Below are positions 49,814 through 61,700 of a stretch of 64,000 bases of DNA, piece after piece (position 1 is the first letter of the stretch; every line of letters starts with the position of its first letter). The notes beneath the pieces were generated by a model that did no database searches, had not been told where the DNA came from, and saw nothing but the letters and a program-made list of their open reading frames with translations. The DNA is from Dasyornis broadbenti (taxonomy: Eukaryota > Chordata > Aves > Passeriformes > Dasyornithidae): NCBI GenBank assembly GCA_013397935.1, contig VZRN01005010.1, positions 2,306,403-2,370,402 on the forward strand. The letters run 5' to 3'. The position numbers were made by a program, and so were the translations under genes.

Positions 49814-52800
49814 GAGAGAACTGCTGGTTTTGAGCTCCAAAGGATGTCTGAGGATATATGCAGTATATGCCATGGAGCAATTGACTTGGAAGATTATAAG
49901 GAACAAATAAGACCTAGTATTAAACTCCAGAGCAGTATAACATTGTAGATTGACTCCTTGGAGCACAAACATTGTCCTAGGAAATATTCAAATTACATCT
50001 GTATAGACAGAGGTCCCGGAAGGTGGTTGTTCATTGAAATAGCAGTGCTGTGAACTTTGCAGTCAGCGTTAACCAGACTGTTAGCAGCACACAGTTCACT
50101 GTACAGAGATGTGACAGATGGTGACTTTAGTTCCTATAAGACAGCAGGAGCAGAGCTGATATCCCAGCATAAAGCCAATGAGCTCAGCATCAACACAGGA
50201 CCTGACAAAACATTTCTTCACAAATGAGCTAACCAGATATGGAAGGAGGGCCATCCTCTGCAAAGAGACTTAAGGCACGGTCTATCCCTCTCAATGCAGA
50301 GAAGCTCAGGTATCCAAGTCTGTATTACCTGCAGAAATAGAAGCAGGAACAGCTGCTCCTAAGTGGCTACAGAGCAATCAAGCCGATTAGAGAGGTGCTA
50401 AAGACCAAACAGTTTTCTCTGCATGGTGCTGTCACATAAAAGTCACTGTTAGCAACTCTGCACAATGCTCCATTTTCCACAGTATTGGTGTCCTAAAAAG
50501 TTGCTCCTCTGTGAAGTGGATGGTGCTTAACCATGGCTGTGCAGTGGCTAAACTCCAGGAGCCCCCTCTGTGTTCTTAAGATTCTTCTACATAAATAGAC
50601 ATGTCCAATTTTCATGTGGTTTTTAATGTGCCATTCTTGTTTTCCTAAATGAAAACATAGTAGTGAGCCCATAATTTCAAGGACTTCTTGAACTATACCA
50701 GGGGAATGACATCTCCAAAAGTGACCAAAGAAAGTAGACTTAAAATTCAAGGAGCTGAAAGGCAGGAACAACGTACCCGAAAGGGGTTCAAACCTTGATT
50801 CTGTTGTGAGAAAGTCCTTTTGTGTAATCTGATTCACGTCTTTGTGCCTCTTACTGACGTCTGTCAAAAGATTCCTGAGCTAAATAAATGAGTTCTCAGA
50901 ACGATTTTAAGAGAGATTAGGTGTTTCTCGGCCCCTTTCTTAAGAAAACATTGCTTTTGACTAATGTCTCAGAACCTATCTCACAGCAATCGCAACAGAG
51001 GAAAGACAGTGAAGGATTGTGCACATGCCTTCAGCTGGGTTTAATAACAGAACAGGCCTTTCTGCTGTATACAAAATGAAAAGTAAACTGAGTGGATGCT
51101 CTGTCTACCTGTGGAGCTGTTTCTTTGAGTCTAGAGAACCGAATAAGTATTTATTCCAACATTTTAAATTAAGATAAAGGTTGGTGGGGCTTTTGCTTGT
51201 TTGTTTGCTTTTTTTCCCTGAATCAGCTATTTCAGGTGAAGGCTGTTCACACCCATAAAGGAAAAAAACATATAGTCTCAAAATAGACCTGACACCTGGG
51301 TTTTTTCAGACATCTTTTCAAGTACAGGCTAACTGGAGTGTAAGAAGTATCCAGAAAACAGCCTCTGCATGTGTGCATGTGTGAGACAGAGCTGGGTATA
51401 TCAGATCTAAAATAGTGCCTTACATTGTCAGAAAATGCAGATTGAGGGCAATGATTTCATGACCAAATACTCTGACCTGTGTAGTAATGTTTCATTCCAA
51501 AGCCTTCCTGGATTAGCCCACATAGTTAAAAGCAGTATGAAATGCTTAATTTTTGTCAAATTATTTCTTTTGATTTTTTTTTAATATTACTAAACATAAC
51601 TGTCTTGTGACAGCATACAGAACAGACATATAACATTTAATTTTTCCATTTAAAATGAGCAAATTTCACTAAACAAAGTACAGGTATTGTCTGCATTCTA
51701 AGGAAACAAGAAGCATTGCTAGTTATTAACATAAAAATACAGTATTTGCAGCTTGCTGGGCATACTACTATATTCTTCCTAAAGGACATTCCTAAATGGG
51801 GAAAACAACTGGTATAGCTATAAAATAATAACCCTCTCCATTAGATCTAAGTCATGCAAGCTTGGACCTGTAGGTTCATTTTATGTTCATTCACTGGGGG
51901 AGGATTTTGGACTCCCATTTCTTTCTGTTGCTGCATCTCATCAACCTCAAAAGTTCTCAGAAACACAGTGAGAGTAATTCACATGAAACACAAAGTAGAG
52001 CCAGGTTGGACCAATTTGTTACACTATTTTCAACTGGATTCTCTTTTCTATTCTCTCTGAACAAGCTCTTCTTCTCTTCCCCACTCCTACTCTCCATTTT
52101 CTTTGTTCCTGAACACAAACGAAAAGAGCAGAGCAAAACCAAAGAAAAATTCTGAGTGCACTGCCTCTAATTCTGCTGTAACCCACTGCCAGACCAGCAG
52201 CTGCTGCCTGGCGCTGTGGCAATGCTCTGTAGCTTTAACAGTTTGAAGAAAAGTAGGTTAGCACCCTTGCTATTATTAGTACCTCATCAAAAAGGACATG
52301 AGAGCAATCAGAGAGAAGAAATGAGAGCAGGTGGGAGGGGAGATGTGGAATGAGGAAAAAGGTGTCAGGGAACCGTTTGTTCATTCTCTGATGACCAGCC
52401 AGTTGTTTTGCTAACCTCCAAGAATGAATAAGCCCTGACAACATATTCTGTAATATTAATGACTAATTGCATATTATTTGGCTGCAATTCCTCTGTGATA
52501 ATTCAAGATGGACAGTATACTATGTCCTGATAAATGCTGTTAGGGACATAATCTTCTCTATTCTGCCAATTTCGTTTGCATTATGTATGAGAAAGATGTT
52601 TGGTGGAGAGAGAAGAGGAAGCACTTTAGTTTTCCCTCCTAAATCCCGCGTCCTCGCTCTATTTCTGTGAGTCTCACATCCAAGTCATTTGTACTGGTAG
52701 CCAGCTAGTCAAAGGTGAGGGCTGAATTCTCAGAATCTGAAGGGATGAGAAAAAAAGCTGTCAGGCTGATTAAACCATAAGGCATACAGTGAGCAAGAAT

Positions 52801-54390
52801 AAGAGACACTATGATTTAACAGATCATTAACCTACACAGCATAAATACTAACAGGCCTAGAAAACTCAAGGAGGAAATCTTTGGCTTATCATCACAACTT
52901 TATCAGAAGCTACTGCTTGGCTTTTCCCAAGTAGACTGAGGACTAGCCCTTCCTAGTTCTAATTAAAGGAAGGTTCTCCAAAATTAGATGTCATCATACA
53001 AAGTCCAAAGCAAAAGTTGAGGGAAAAAAAAATTACCCACTGCCTACAGTTCCACATCAGTCTGAGGCATCTCTGTCATGTCTGTGACATCTCTTTGGCA
53101 GCTGTTAGGTGGCTTCAGCAATTTCTGTTCCTTGATTTCGCTGTTTGCAGGACTATGTGAGAAGTCATAGTGGTGAAGTAGTCTGGCTAAAACAGGAGGA
53201 GATTTCTGTCTCTAGATCCCTTGTTGTCATGGTTCCTTGTAATGCCCAGCAAACAGCAGGACAAGAACAACAACAGGCATGGCACTGAATCAGGGAAGCA
53301 GCTCTGGACAAAAAAATGCTCAAGCCAGCCGTGTTTCCTTGGCAAACGTCCATGAAAGCACAGCCTCAGGACATAATCACTGATGTGGCAGAGATCCAAT
53401 CCAGCAGAGGAAAAGTGAGTGAGCTGCCAGGCTGGCTGGCTGCATCGGTTTGCTGTGCAGACAGACAACTGTCCAGGCGAAGACAGGAGAGGTGCTGGTG
53501 GATCTACAGGCGGATCTGGGGATTGAGAACAGGGCAGGGCAGGGCAAGCAAGAAGGTGTGATAGCAGATCCACAGAGGGGAGAGCAGGACTAGGCTATTC
53601 AAAAGAAGCAAACTGTGGGATGAGGGCAGCTGTCCAGTTGCCCGCACTCTGAAGGGGTGGCCTAGGGGTACATTTCCCCCATTTCTCCCTGTGAAACTGC
53701 CATAAGAAGGTCTGAAAGACCCAGGGCTGCATTTCAGGCTCCCTGCAGGTGGGCTTTTGCAGTGCTTGGAAACCTAGGCTTCACACTAAGGCATCAGTGC
53801 CATGATGCAAATAGAGTAAAAGCTGTGTTTCAAAGGGAGACTCCTAACTCAGTGATCCAGTGGTCTCTCCAACAGCCATCATTCAGCTGAAGGAACAGAG
53901 CAATGCAGTCCAAAAATGGGGAGAAGTTGCTTCCATGGAAGACAGAGGTGTGAGTTCAGAGATTTCCTACATTGGATTCACCACAGAAGAAAGCATGTAA
54001 TGGAACTGTGACTTAAATCCATTTAACACTCTGTCAGTCAATAGGGTTAAGTTGAATTAACCTCTGTGTGTGGAGTTCGGCTAATGAAGGCTCCAAAATT
54101 CCTTATACTGACCCTCTGGTAAACTTAAACTGACAGGCTTTTTGTTTTACTGTAGGGTTTTTTTTTTTGTTGTAGGATTTTTGTGTACATGCTATCTCAT
54201 AATCAATAGTTGTACTTTGCTGAAAAAACAGAATAAACGCTATGTGCTTTAGGGAATAAAGTGGGTTTAGCAGAATTGTTGAGCAAATGTAAAAATTCCA
54301 ACTACTCAGCTTGTGCCTATGAATCCAAAGCAATAAACTTGTCCAATTCTGTGCATTCTCAGGAAGCTGTAAGACTTAATCTTTAAATAT

Positions 54391-54391
<1 letters not shown>
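49814..54391. other. unique non-coding sequence
   Basis: No gene or repeat family is recognised in about 4.6 kb. The stretch 52430-52610 (TAATGACTAATTGCATATTA and GTTTGCATTATG) looks like a cluster of homeodomain and POU motifs and is a candidate conserved element. Confidence 0.4.

Positions 54392-54457
<66 letters not shown>
54392..54457. repeat. (CA)33 microsatellite
   Basis: 66 bp of uninterrupted CA dinucleotide. Likely polymorphic. The Cys-Val run in the minus-strand frame 54306-54584 is its translation. Confidence 0.95.
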
Positions 54458-54459
<2 letters not shown>

Positions 54460-55993
54460 TATTTAAATACATATAAATGAGACTGGTGAACCAGTTGCCC
54501 ATTCATTTTGGGCTGGAAGAGGCTTATCTCCTCACAAAAGATACTTAACATAGTGCTAGTATTCCTAGGACTTTGTGTACACAAATTACCATCTCACTGA
54601 TGTTGGACATTAACCACTTGCATGAGTACCTGCAGTCCCTGCTCGTACGTCAGGACCTCGTATCTCTATCAGCAGCAGACATTAAAATTGGAAGCTCCAC
54701 TGTCCAAGGTTGAAATTGATTTCCAGATAGTAAAACATCAATGCCAGCTTAAAACTGCTTCCCATAAAGCTTCTCTAGTGTGATGCTTCATCCTATAAGG
54801 ATGAAATAGGGTGTAAGTAAAAGGGTTCCTAGCTTTACATACTGCATTTGTCAGATTCACTCTTTGAACATTTTTAATACAAACTTTCTTCTTGTGACAG
54901 GGTTTTTCCAAGCTTTCTTACATACAACTGCATTTATGTACATACACAGGAATGCAGCTTCAAATTTGGAAATCGCTATGAGATAGATATCAAAAGAAGA
55001 TGCGGAAAGCAGCTTTCTGAGCCACTTAAAAAATGGCTGATTCCAACTGTAGAAACAAAAATTACACATATATAGTTCTTTTTGCTTGGACCTATGTTTT
55101 ATACTATTATATATTTTAATGCTCAGTACACTGTCAGTCTTTTTTTATTCTTTATACAGGAACTATTCATCCCATGTGCTATCTGACATATCTTAGAGTT
55201 TGTCTCCTAAATTCGGTTTTAATGTTTTGGAGTTGCTACCCAGGGATTGCAAAGTCTTGAGAAAGTAGATGAATATCATTCACCTCTACTAAATAGGAAG
55301 ATGCTGAGCACAATGTAGCAGAGATTTTCTCTGGGCAGCTGATGGACATATTTGTAGTCATTTAGATATGCCTTGAGAGGAGTTGTCATTAGCTTATCTC
55401 ATCTTCCTATACGGACTTTTTGCATGTGGACTTCACCTCTCTCAATTAATAGGCAAAATAATAATGTCTGCACTGTTGTAAGGGAGATTTATGTTACACC
55501 CCAGAAAGGAAATTCTAATGGATTAGATTCTGTGGAGAACTTTTTGAGCCACTCTCACAGTAGGTCTTCAGGAAAAGGCTAAAGGGATGTGCCAGGAATA
55601 ACACAGGCACAGCTGATCCTGTCATGAGGCACATGCAGAGGTGAGCTGGACTCCCAGGGTTTGATTCTGTGTCCATATACCACGGTGGCCACAGGAACTC
55701 GCTCCCCTCCCTACTCATTTTCCTCAGCCTCAGGGTGTTGCCGAGGGGAGGTGGGATGCGCAGTACCATTCTGGAGCCTCTCTAAGACTCAGCAAGGGGC
55801 GTGTGGGAAACTACCACGATAATTTGCACAGTCTGTGCCCATCTTTTTCTGCAGCATGTTTCTTCTAAGGGGGGGATTTTTTTTTTCTGAGCCCATAACC
55901 AGCTGTCATGTACATTTACTAAAAATAGTGCATTTGACCTCACAAAAGGACGTCAGTTTTTAAGGGGAGAGGTATTGCTAGTTTTTGTTCCAG
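54458..55993. other. unique non-coding sequence
   Basis: No gene is recognised. Short G and T homopolymers lie next to each other at about 55869-55887. Confidence 0.45.
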
Positions 55994-56371
55994 GGCTTGA
56001 GATGAATCCCAGTGAAGGAAGAAAAGAAAAGGCTACAGTCTCAAGTACTGATAAAACAATCAGTTCACACCAAAATCAAGAAACTTTTAAGAGTACCAGC
56101 CAACTCACGGAAGTAGAAACAATACCAGATGAGATAGATGTACTAGAGGATAAGAGACAAAGTTTTCTTCAAACAAGTTGCAATAGGACTTTTGATTAGG
56201 ATGAGAATGCAGGCACTTCACTGGAATATTTTGGGTTGTTTCTTTATTTAATAACTCAAAAATTCACTATAATAACAACAACCAAAAAAGATCTCTGCAG
56301 CTCTGTGGGCAAAAGTGGGGCATAGGGCAAGAAGATAAACAGCTGTTAAAATGCTACTTTTTGTCAATAAA
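55994..56371 (+). other. candidate 3' terminal exon
   Basis: The acceptor-like gctagtttttgttccag ends at 55993. The frame then stays open to a TAG at 56197-56199, encoding a hydrophilic Ser/Thr/Glu/Lys-rich peptide (TISSHQNQETFKSTSQLTEV in its middle) with no homologue that I recognise. A canonical AATAAA follows at 56366-56371. Order and composition fit a last coding exon plus 3' UTR entered in phase 1, but no upstream exon or gene is identified. Confidence 0.3.
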
Positions 56372-57644
56372 ACACCTTCAGAAGCTACCCTGCCAGACCC
56401 ACTATTGGTGGTTAAAAGAGATTCTGAGCAACTGCTATCTAGCCCTGCAATTTAGAGGCACAACACAATACTGCAACCACAATAAAGAGAGAGCAACACT
56501 GAAAGACATGAAGTTGGATGCTAGTATATTCCTCAAAATAATTTCCTATTAAAGCTTGACAGAAGAGGGAGAAATGTGAAGAATTATGCCAGAAATCAGA
56601 TAAACAATTAGTTAATATAGCTGTACTACATAGATATTTCCTGTCACCTTCATTCAAGATGATGCTTACAGTAACTGGAAGTGACAAAATCTGGCTGACT
56701 GTATTTTGGAAAATCCTTTTGAAGCTATGTTTTAATGTATTTCCCTCCCTACACTTGGACTGAAATAAATTTGAGTACTGTGAAGCTACAAACTTCCAGT
56801 GAGAGATTAACTGAAAATGCTTCTTCATCACTTTGATGCAATAGTACATTACAGTGTTACTAGCTAAGATTCAGGGAGATAACTCCAGTAGCCAGTTGTT
56901 GAACACAGTTGAAAGTGTTAAAACATGATCTCTTACAAAAAAAAGTTCTGTCCTCAATCCAGCTTACATCATCCTATTATTCCATTTCTATTTGAAAACT
57001 CAAATGATAACTGAAATAAATATTACTCCACAGAAGCAAGCAAAGACTAAGATAGTCTCAGCATCTAAAATGTTAAGGTCATCCTCACCGTTATTAACAT
57101 GATGTTTTCTTTTTCTTTCTACTGTTATCAAAATGCTCCTTAGGAAATGTTGATGTGTCTCATGACTCTAAAATGCTCTCTTGTCCACTTCTCTGTTACA
57201 GTTGATAATTTGACTAGAAATAATAAAAATTAAAATTTAATTAAATAACTGCTAGCCAAAGCTTAACAATACTGTTGTTTATCACTAGAAGTAGAAAAAT
57301 TTCTCTTTTAAAAACTGCATTTTTGCAACTTTAAAATTTTGGGGTTTCTTATTTTTAAACGAAAAAGGAACAAAAGCATTTCTACATCAAGCTCACAAAT
57401 TATGTGGAGCAAACTGAGACATAGTTTGGGTACCTGTCTGAGTAGCAACAGAAGCTGGTTCAGGTCCAGACCACATTTCCTTTCTGTGCAATGGATACAG
57501 CCTTAATCCCACTGGTTTTGCCTTTGATTGCAATACTAACATAAGTCAGGCACTGCTTAGAAGATATCCCCCAGTTGATACACTAAGGTCGGTGCATAAA
57601 TATTGAGTAAGGGAATACAAGGTAGAAACGTGCACCAAGGTCTT
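56372..57644. other. unique non-coding sequence
   Basis: AT-rich. The 136-codon minus frame at 56439-56849 has no recognised family and no splice or promoter support. Confidence 0.4.
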
Positions 57645-57862
57645 GATGACAGGCCAAAAGATGATACAGAAAGAAAGCTGTTGTCAAGACAATTAAGCAC
57701 TGGAATGTGATGCAAAGGGACACTGAGCAGCCTCCATCCTTATAGATTTTCAAGAGTCAGCTGGAAAGAGCCTTGGGAAAGTTAGTCTGGTCTCTGTGCT
57801 GTTCCTGCTTAGGGCAAGAGGAGACCCTTTCAGACCAGAGCTCTCATCTCTAGGAATCTGTG
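57645..57862 (+). mobile_element. diverged CR1 LINE 3' remnant
   Basis: Ordered CR1 words: AAGCACTGGAATG, GCCTCCATCCTTATAGATTT, TCAAGAGTCAGCTGGAAAGA, GCCTTGGGAAAG, GTCTGGTCTCTGTGCTG, TTCCTGCTTAGGGCAAG. They parallel the CR1 3' region (GCACTGGAACAGG, TCCATCCTTGGAGATATTC, CAGCTGGACA, CCTGGGCAACCTG, CCCTGCTTGAGCAGG). It is older than the copies at 12401 and 47404. The usual octamer tail is not visible. Confidence 0.75.
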
Positions 57863-58586
57863 CTCACAACATAGAAGTTACAACAAGAACAAAGGTTTGA
57901 AAACTGAGAGGTGGGGGGTGGCTGGGGAGGGTTGAAAGAAAGAGTCAGGGCTGCTTTCTCCTGCCCATTTCTGGTAACATTACTTATCAAACCTTCTGGA
58001 AGACAAACTGCCAGAATCAAACTGGATACAGTACTATTTTCCCAGAGGAACACACATCAGTGTGTACAGTCCACAGAGCACTGCCAGCTGACAGTATTCC
58101 AGGAAAAGACCAGGAGATTATCAGATCATAAATCTATGCTGATTTAGATTAGGTGTTGTTTTGTGAAGGCACCAGTGAGGGGAACTCAGGGACAGTGGAT
58201 AAAATTCAGTAACTAAAAAAGTAAATTAAATTCACTGGGGCAAGTAAAGGAGATTCAAGACGTGTCAAAGAGAGGAGTACAAAGCAAAAGGATCATAGAG
58301 GAATAAAAGCAAAAGAATCATGGAAATCTATGATTCAGTTAATAATGGACCTGTAAAGCGACAGAGGAGCTTTAAGGTTAAAGGGATGCAAAATAGATCC
58401 AAGAGTGACAAAGCAAAGGAGTGGCTGAACACAGGAAGAGGAAGAGCCATGGTGTACCCTGAAGCAGCAATCTCAGAGAACATGGGTATGCAAAAGACCA
58501 AGGCAAAGCAGAGAATCAAGTGAGAACTGCAAAAAAAAATCTGCCTTAGTTCATAGGCTAATGGCATCCAGATCATGCCAAGTGTA
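57863..58586. other. unique non-coding sequence
   Basis: Contains two similar words (AAAGCAAAAGRATCATRGA) near 58281 and 58303, a local duplication. No gene recognised. Confidence 0.45.
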
Positions 58587-58709
58587 GGGCCAATGAGATT
58601 AGCTCAGTTGGTTACTGCACAGTGCTAATAATGCGACAGTGGCGGCTTTGATCCTGATATAAGCTATGCACTTAAGAGTTGGATGCAATAATCTTTGTGG
58701 GTCCCTTCT
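58587..58709 (+). mobile_element. tRNA-Ile/CR1 SINE (TguSINE1 type)
   Basis: The head is tRNA-derived: a box A TAGCTCAGTTGG at 58600-58611, an anticodon-loop-like GCTAATAATGC with AAT at 58627-58629 (isoleucine), and a degenerate box B GGCTTTGATCC at 58644-58654. The tail ACTTAAGAGTTGGATGCAAT, then TCTTTGTGGGTCCCTTC, matches a CR1 3' end (GGTTGGACTAGATGATCC, GGGTCCCTTCC). This head-tail order is that of TguSINE1, a passerine SINE copied by CR1 machinery. The box B changes and the loss of the very end indicate an old inactive copy. A plain tRNA gene is excluded by the broken acceptor stem and the CR1 tail. Confidence 0.82.
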
Positions 58710-61700
58710 GCTGGAAAACACACCAGTTTAAAATTTTTTTGTATAACTTTAGTCAAGCGTTTTGTTTGCCTTTGCCCTGGGAAAAAGAATTTTAAGTTTC
58801 TTTCCAGGGTGTTGTTCTGCCAGGTGGGGTCTGATGAATTTAGCAACTTAACAGGCTGGGAGTGGCACAGAACAGACCATCAACTCCAAATAACACCTCT
58901 GGATAGTCGGAGACACCCGGTCTGGATAAAGAGGAATAAGAAAGAAGACCTAATTAACATCGAAGGTGAAGAAATCCAGATCCAATAGAAAACCAAATAC
59001 TAATAACTATGCAACTTTGGACCAATGAACACTGACACAATATATTTCTATGTATTCTGACTATATAAAATACGTGAAAAATCTAGTAAGAGTCATGTGT
59101 CATGCAATGATTCTCTCTGCACACCCAGGCTATGTGTGGATGAGATGATTGCTGTGGCACATCCTGGCCAGAACAATATCCTGACCAGAAAATAAAGTAA
59201 TGCCTTGACTCTCTAACATTAAAAATGTTTTTGGAGTGTTTTTGTTTTTCCTGCAGTTTCGGTGACACTTCCAACTCAGAATATTCAGTGAAGCATCCTG
59301 AAACCTTCCAGATACTGAGAACTTGTAGTTGTCCTTGATTATAGCCCACCACTTAAGACAGCTATCTTAAGTGCCAAGAAGACATAAATTAGAAGCAAAG
59401 GGGTTCCTCTTACATTTTCTCAGTGCGTTCAATACGTATTTTTAAGAGACATTAAAAGTTATGAAAAAGGCTATGTTTATACTTCCAGCCTATGTCATAC
59501 AAAAGCTTTGTCTCAAGAAAATTTACTCTTGCACCCTTGAAAGTCTGCCAGGTTTAGTGTTTTCTCACTAAGTCTGGAAAGCTTTGAAAATGGCAGATGG
59601 AGAGTTTCGAGGTTGACTATCACTTGACCTCACTGATTTCTGTGAATTCCTCACCAGAGAAAGTGTTCCTTACAGTCTGTAAGTGCAGCAGAAACCAACT
59701 TCAGCACAAAGAGCTGATCTCTAGATGTTTTACAATCCAGCACCAGACAGGGATGATGACATTGAAAGAAGAGTCTGAAAATTATAGTCCCATTCAAAGC
59801 TTTTGAAACACATGCTGAAAAGTAGGCATGAGTGGATTCTTTGATTTAAGCAAAAATTGTTAATCTGGTTAAACTTAAAAACGTATACATCTTATGAACA
59901 GGATCAGGTCAACACAATTTCCCACTTTCCTGCATAGACCATTGATACAACTAAATGTTCAAATTCCTCTCTGAGATGGTATAGCAAATCAAGTTCAAAT
60001 ATATCTGGATTATGGAGTAATTGCAGTGTTATTTTGTAAGTGGTCTGAGAGATACTTTGTAAGAAATCATGTGCTTTGTGATCATCAGGATGCATAGCAG
60101 TTAGTGACCTGCCCATTTTATAGAATGAAAGAACCAAGCTGTTGTCTGCAAGGTGCTCACAAGCTGAGATATCTGCCTGAGCAGCTTACACTGAAATGTG
60201 CCAAAAGTAAAAATAAACATTTGAAACATCCAAAAGTAATAGCAAGATGAACCATTTCACTCAGTTGGTACCTACTAGAGGAAGAAATATTCTGTAATAT
60301 TAAAGCATACCAAGAAAGGTTTTATTGGTCCATTAATGCACATAATGGGAGCATTGCAAAGCATAGAAATGATACAGAGGTGAATGAATTTCATTCAGTG
60401 ATGGGTGAAATTGTCCCTCTGTATGTAATCTCTGCAGTCTTCCGTGATATTTCTCTGCGAAAGCAAGAGATAAATATCATTAACTTTTGTTGCCTTTGCT
60501 TTTGGGACAATGCAGTGATGTCAACTTCCCCAAGACATGTGAAGTCATCTTCACACATGTTCTGATGCATTGCTTCCCATGTGCAGGGCAAAAGTTGTCT
60601 AAGAAATTTCTGCAGTAGAATAAAATTTTTAAAAAGTGCTGTGTTAAAACACAAACATACATATTAAAAAAGGTAAATAGCATGTCAAGCTACCTCTGCC
60701 ACTCTGCTTATGAGGTAAGAGGTTGTCAATAACTGTTATTGAAATAGATATGGAAAAATATTTGAGAGCAGCTGGTTACAAGCATACCTTGTTTATTTTT
60801 ATCTCCCAATCACAGATGTTTAGAAGGTCTGTGGATTGCTCTAGGGGTCTGCAAATGCTAATCAAAGCAGACATATCATTGGTAGCCTTAATTCACTATA
60901 CTAGGGTCAATGCCATCAGTGGAAAATTTTATAAATCAAAAAAGGTGCAAAACAATACAACACAGTATAACGGTGAGATTTCACAGAGCACACTCTTCAT
61001 TAATCCACCCCAAACACATTAGCATGAATGATCAGCCAATATGCAGAGTCTTGCTGACTTCTCTCCGTTAGAAAGAGAAACTCATGATGTAGTCACGTAT
61101 TGTTTGTGTGCAATCCTTCTTTTTAAGGAATGTATACAAATTTTACTTCCCTCAATACAATAAAAATAAACAAGAGGAAGTTTATTTTTCCAGCACTCCA
61201 AGCTGGCTCAGTTTTCTATCTCCCTCTGAGCACCATTGTAGCAGTGCATCTTGAATTTTCTCCTTGTTTTTCTGGGTTTTCTGCTAGTGGTTTTTCACTT
61301 CTTTGTTTCTTCCTGACAAACAAAAGTGAAAAGCGAAACTATCGCATTGCAGCCCCAGCCCCTGAAACCCATGGATCCTGTGGCTCAGCTTCTGTTCATC
61401 CCGCTCCAAAGCTCTGTGTAATGTTCCTGTCGTGTCACCTATCCTGCTCTGTACTAGGCTAAAATGCTTTTTATGGTGGTTAGCACACCTATTAACCTCC
61501 CAGGTATTCAAGGTCTTTCTTTCCCTCGCAGCAGCTGCTGGTAGCCATCAGCCTTCCTTAGCCTGACAGGTTCATATGGAAGCTGCAATGTTCAGAGGGC
61601 TGGTGACCAGGAATTTCTGACAGTGAGCTAAACACAGAAGCACCCTGTTGTAGAAATCCCACAGTAATTCCCAGAGGATGGAAAACCTTAAAAAAATATA

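Noticed and set aside
54306..54584. Minus-strand frame with a Cys-Val repeat
   Set aside because: Translation of the CA microsatellite.
58587..58660. Functional tRNA-Ile gene
   Set aside because: Box B is degenerate, the acceptor stem does not pair cleanly, and the sequence continues into a CR1-type tail, so it is a SINE head.
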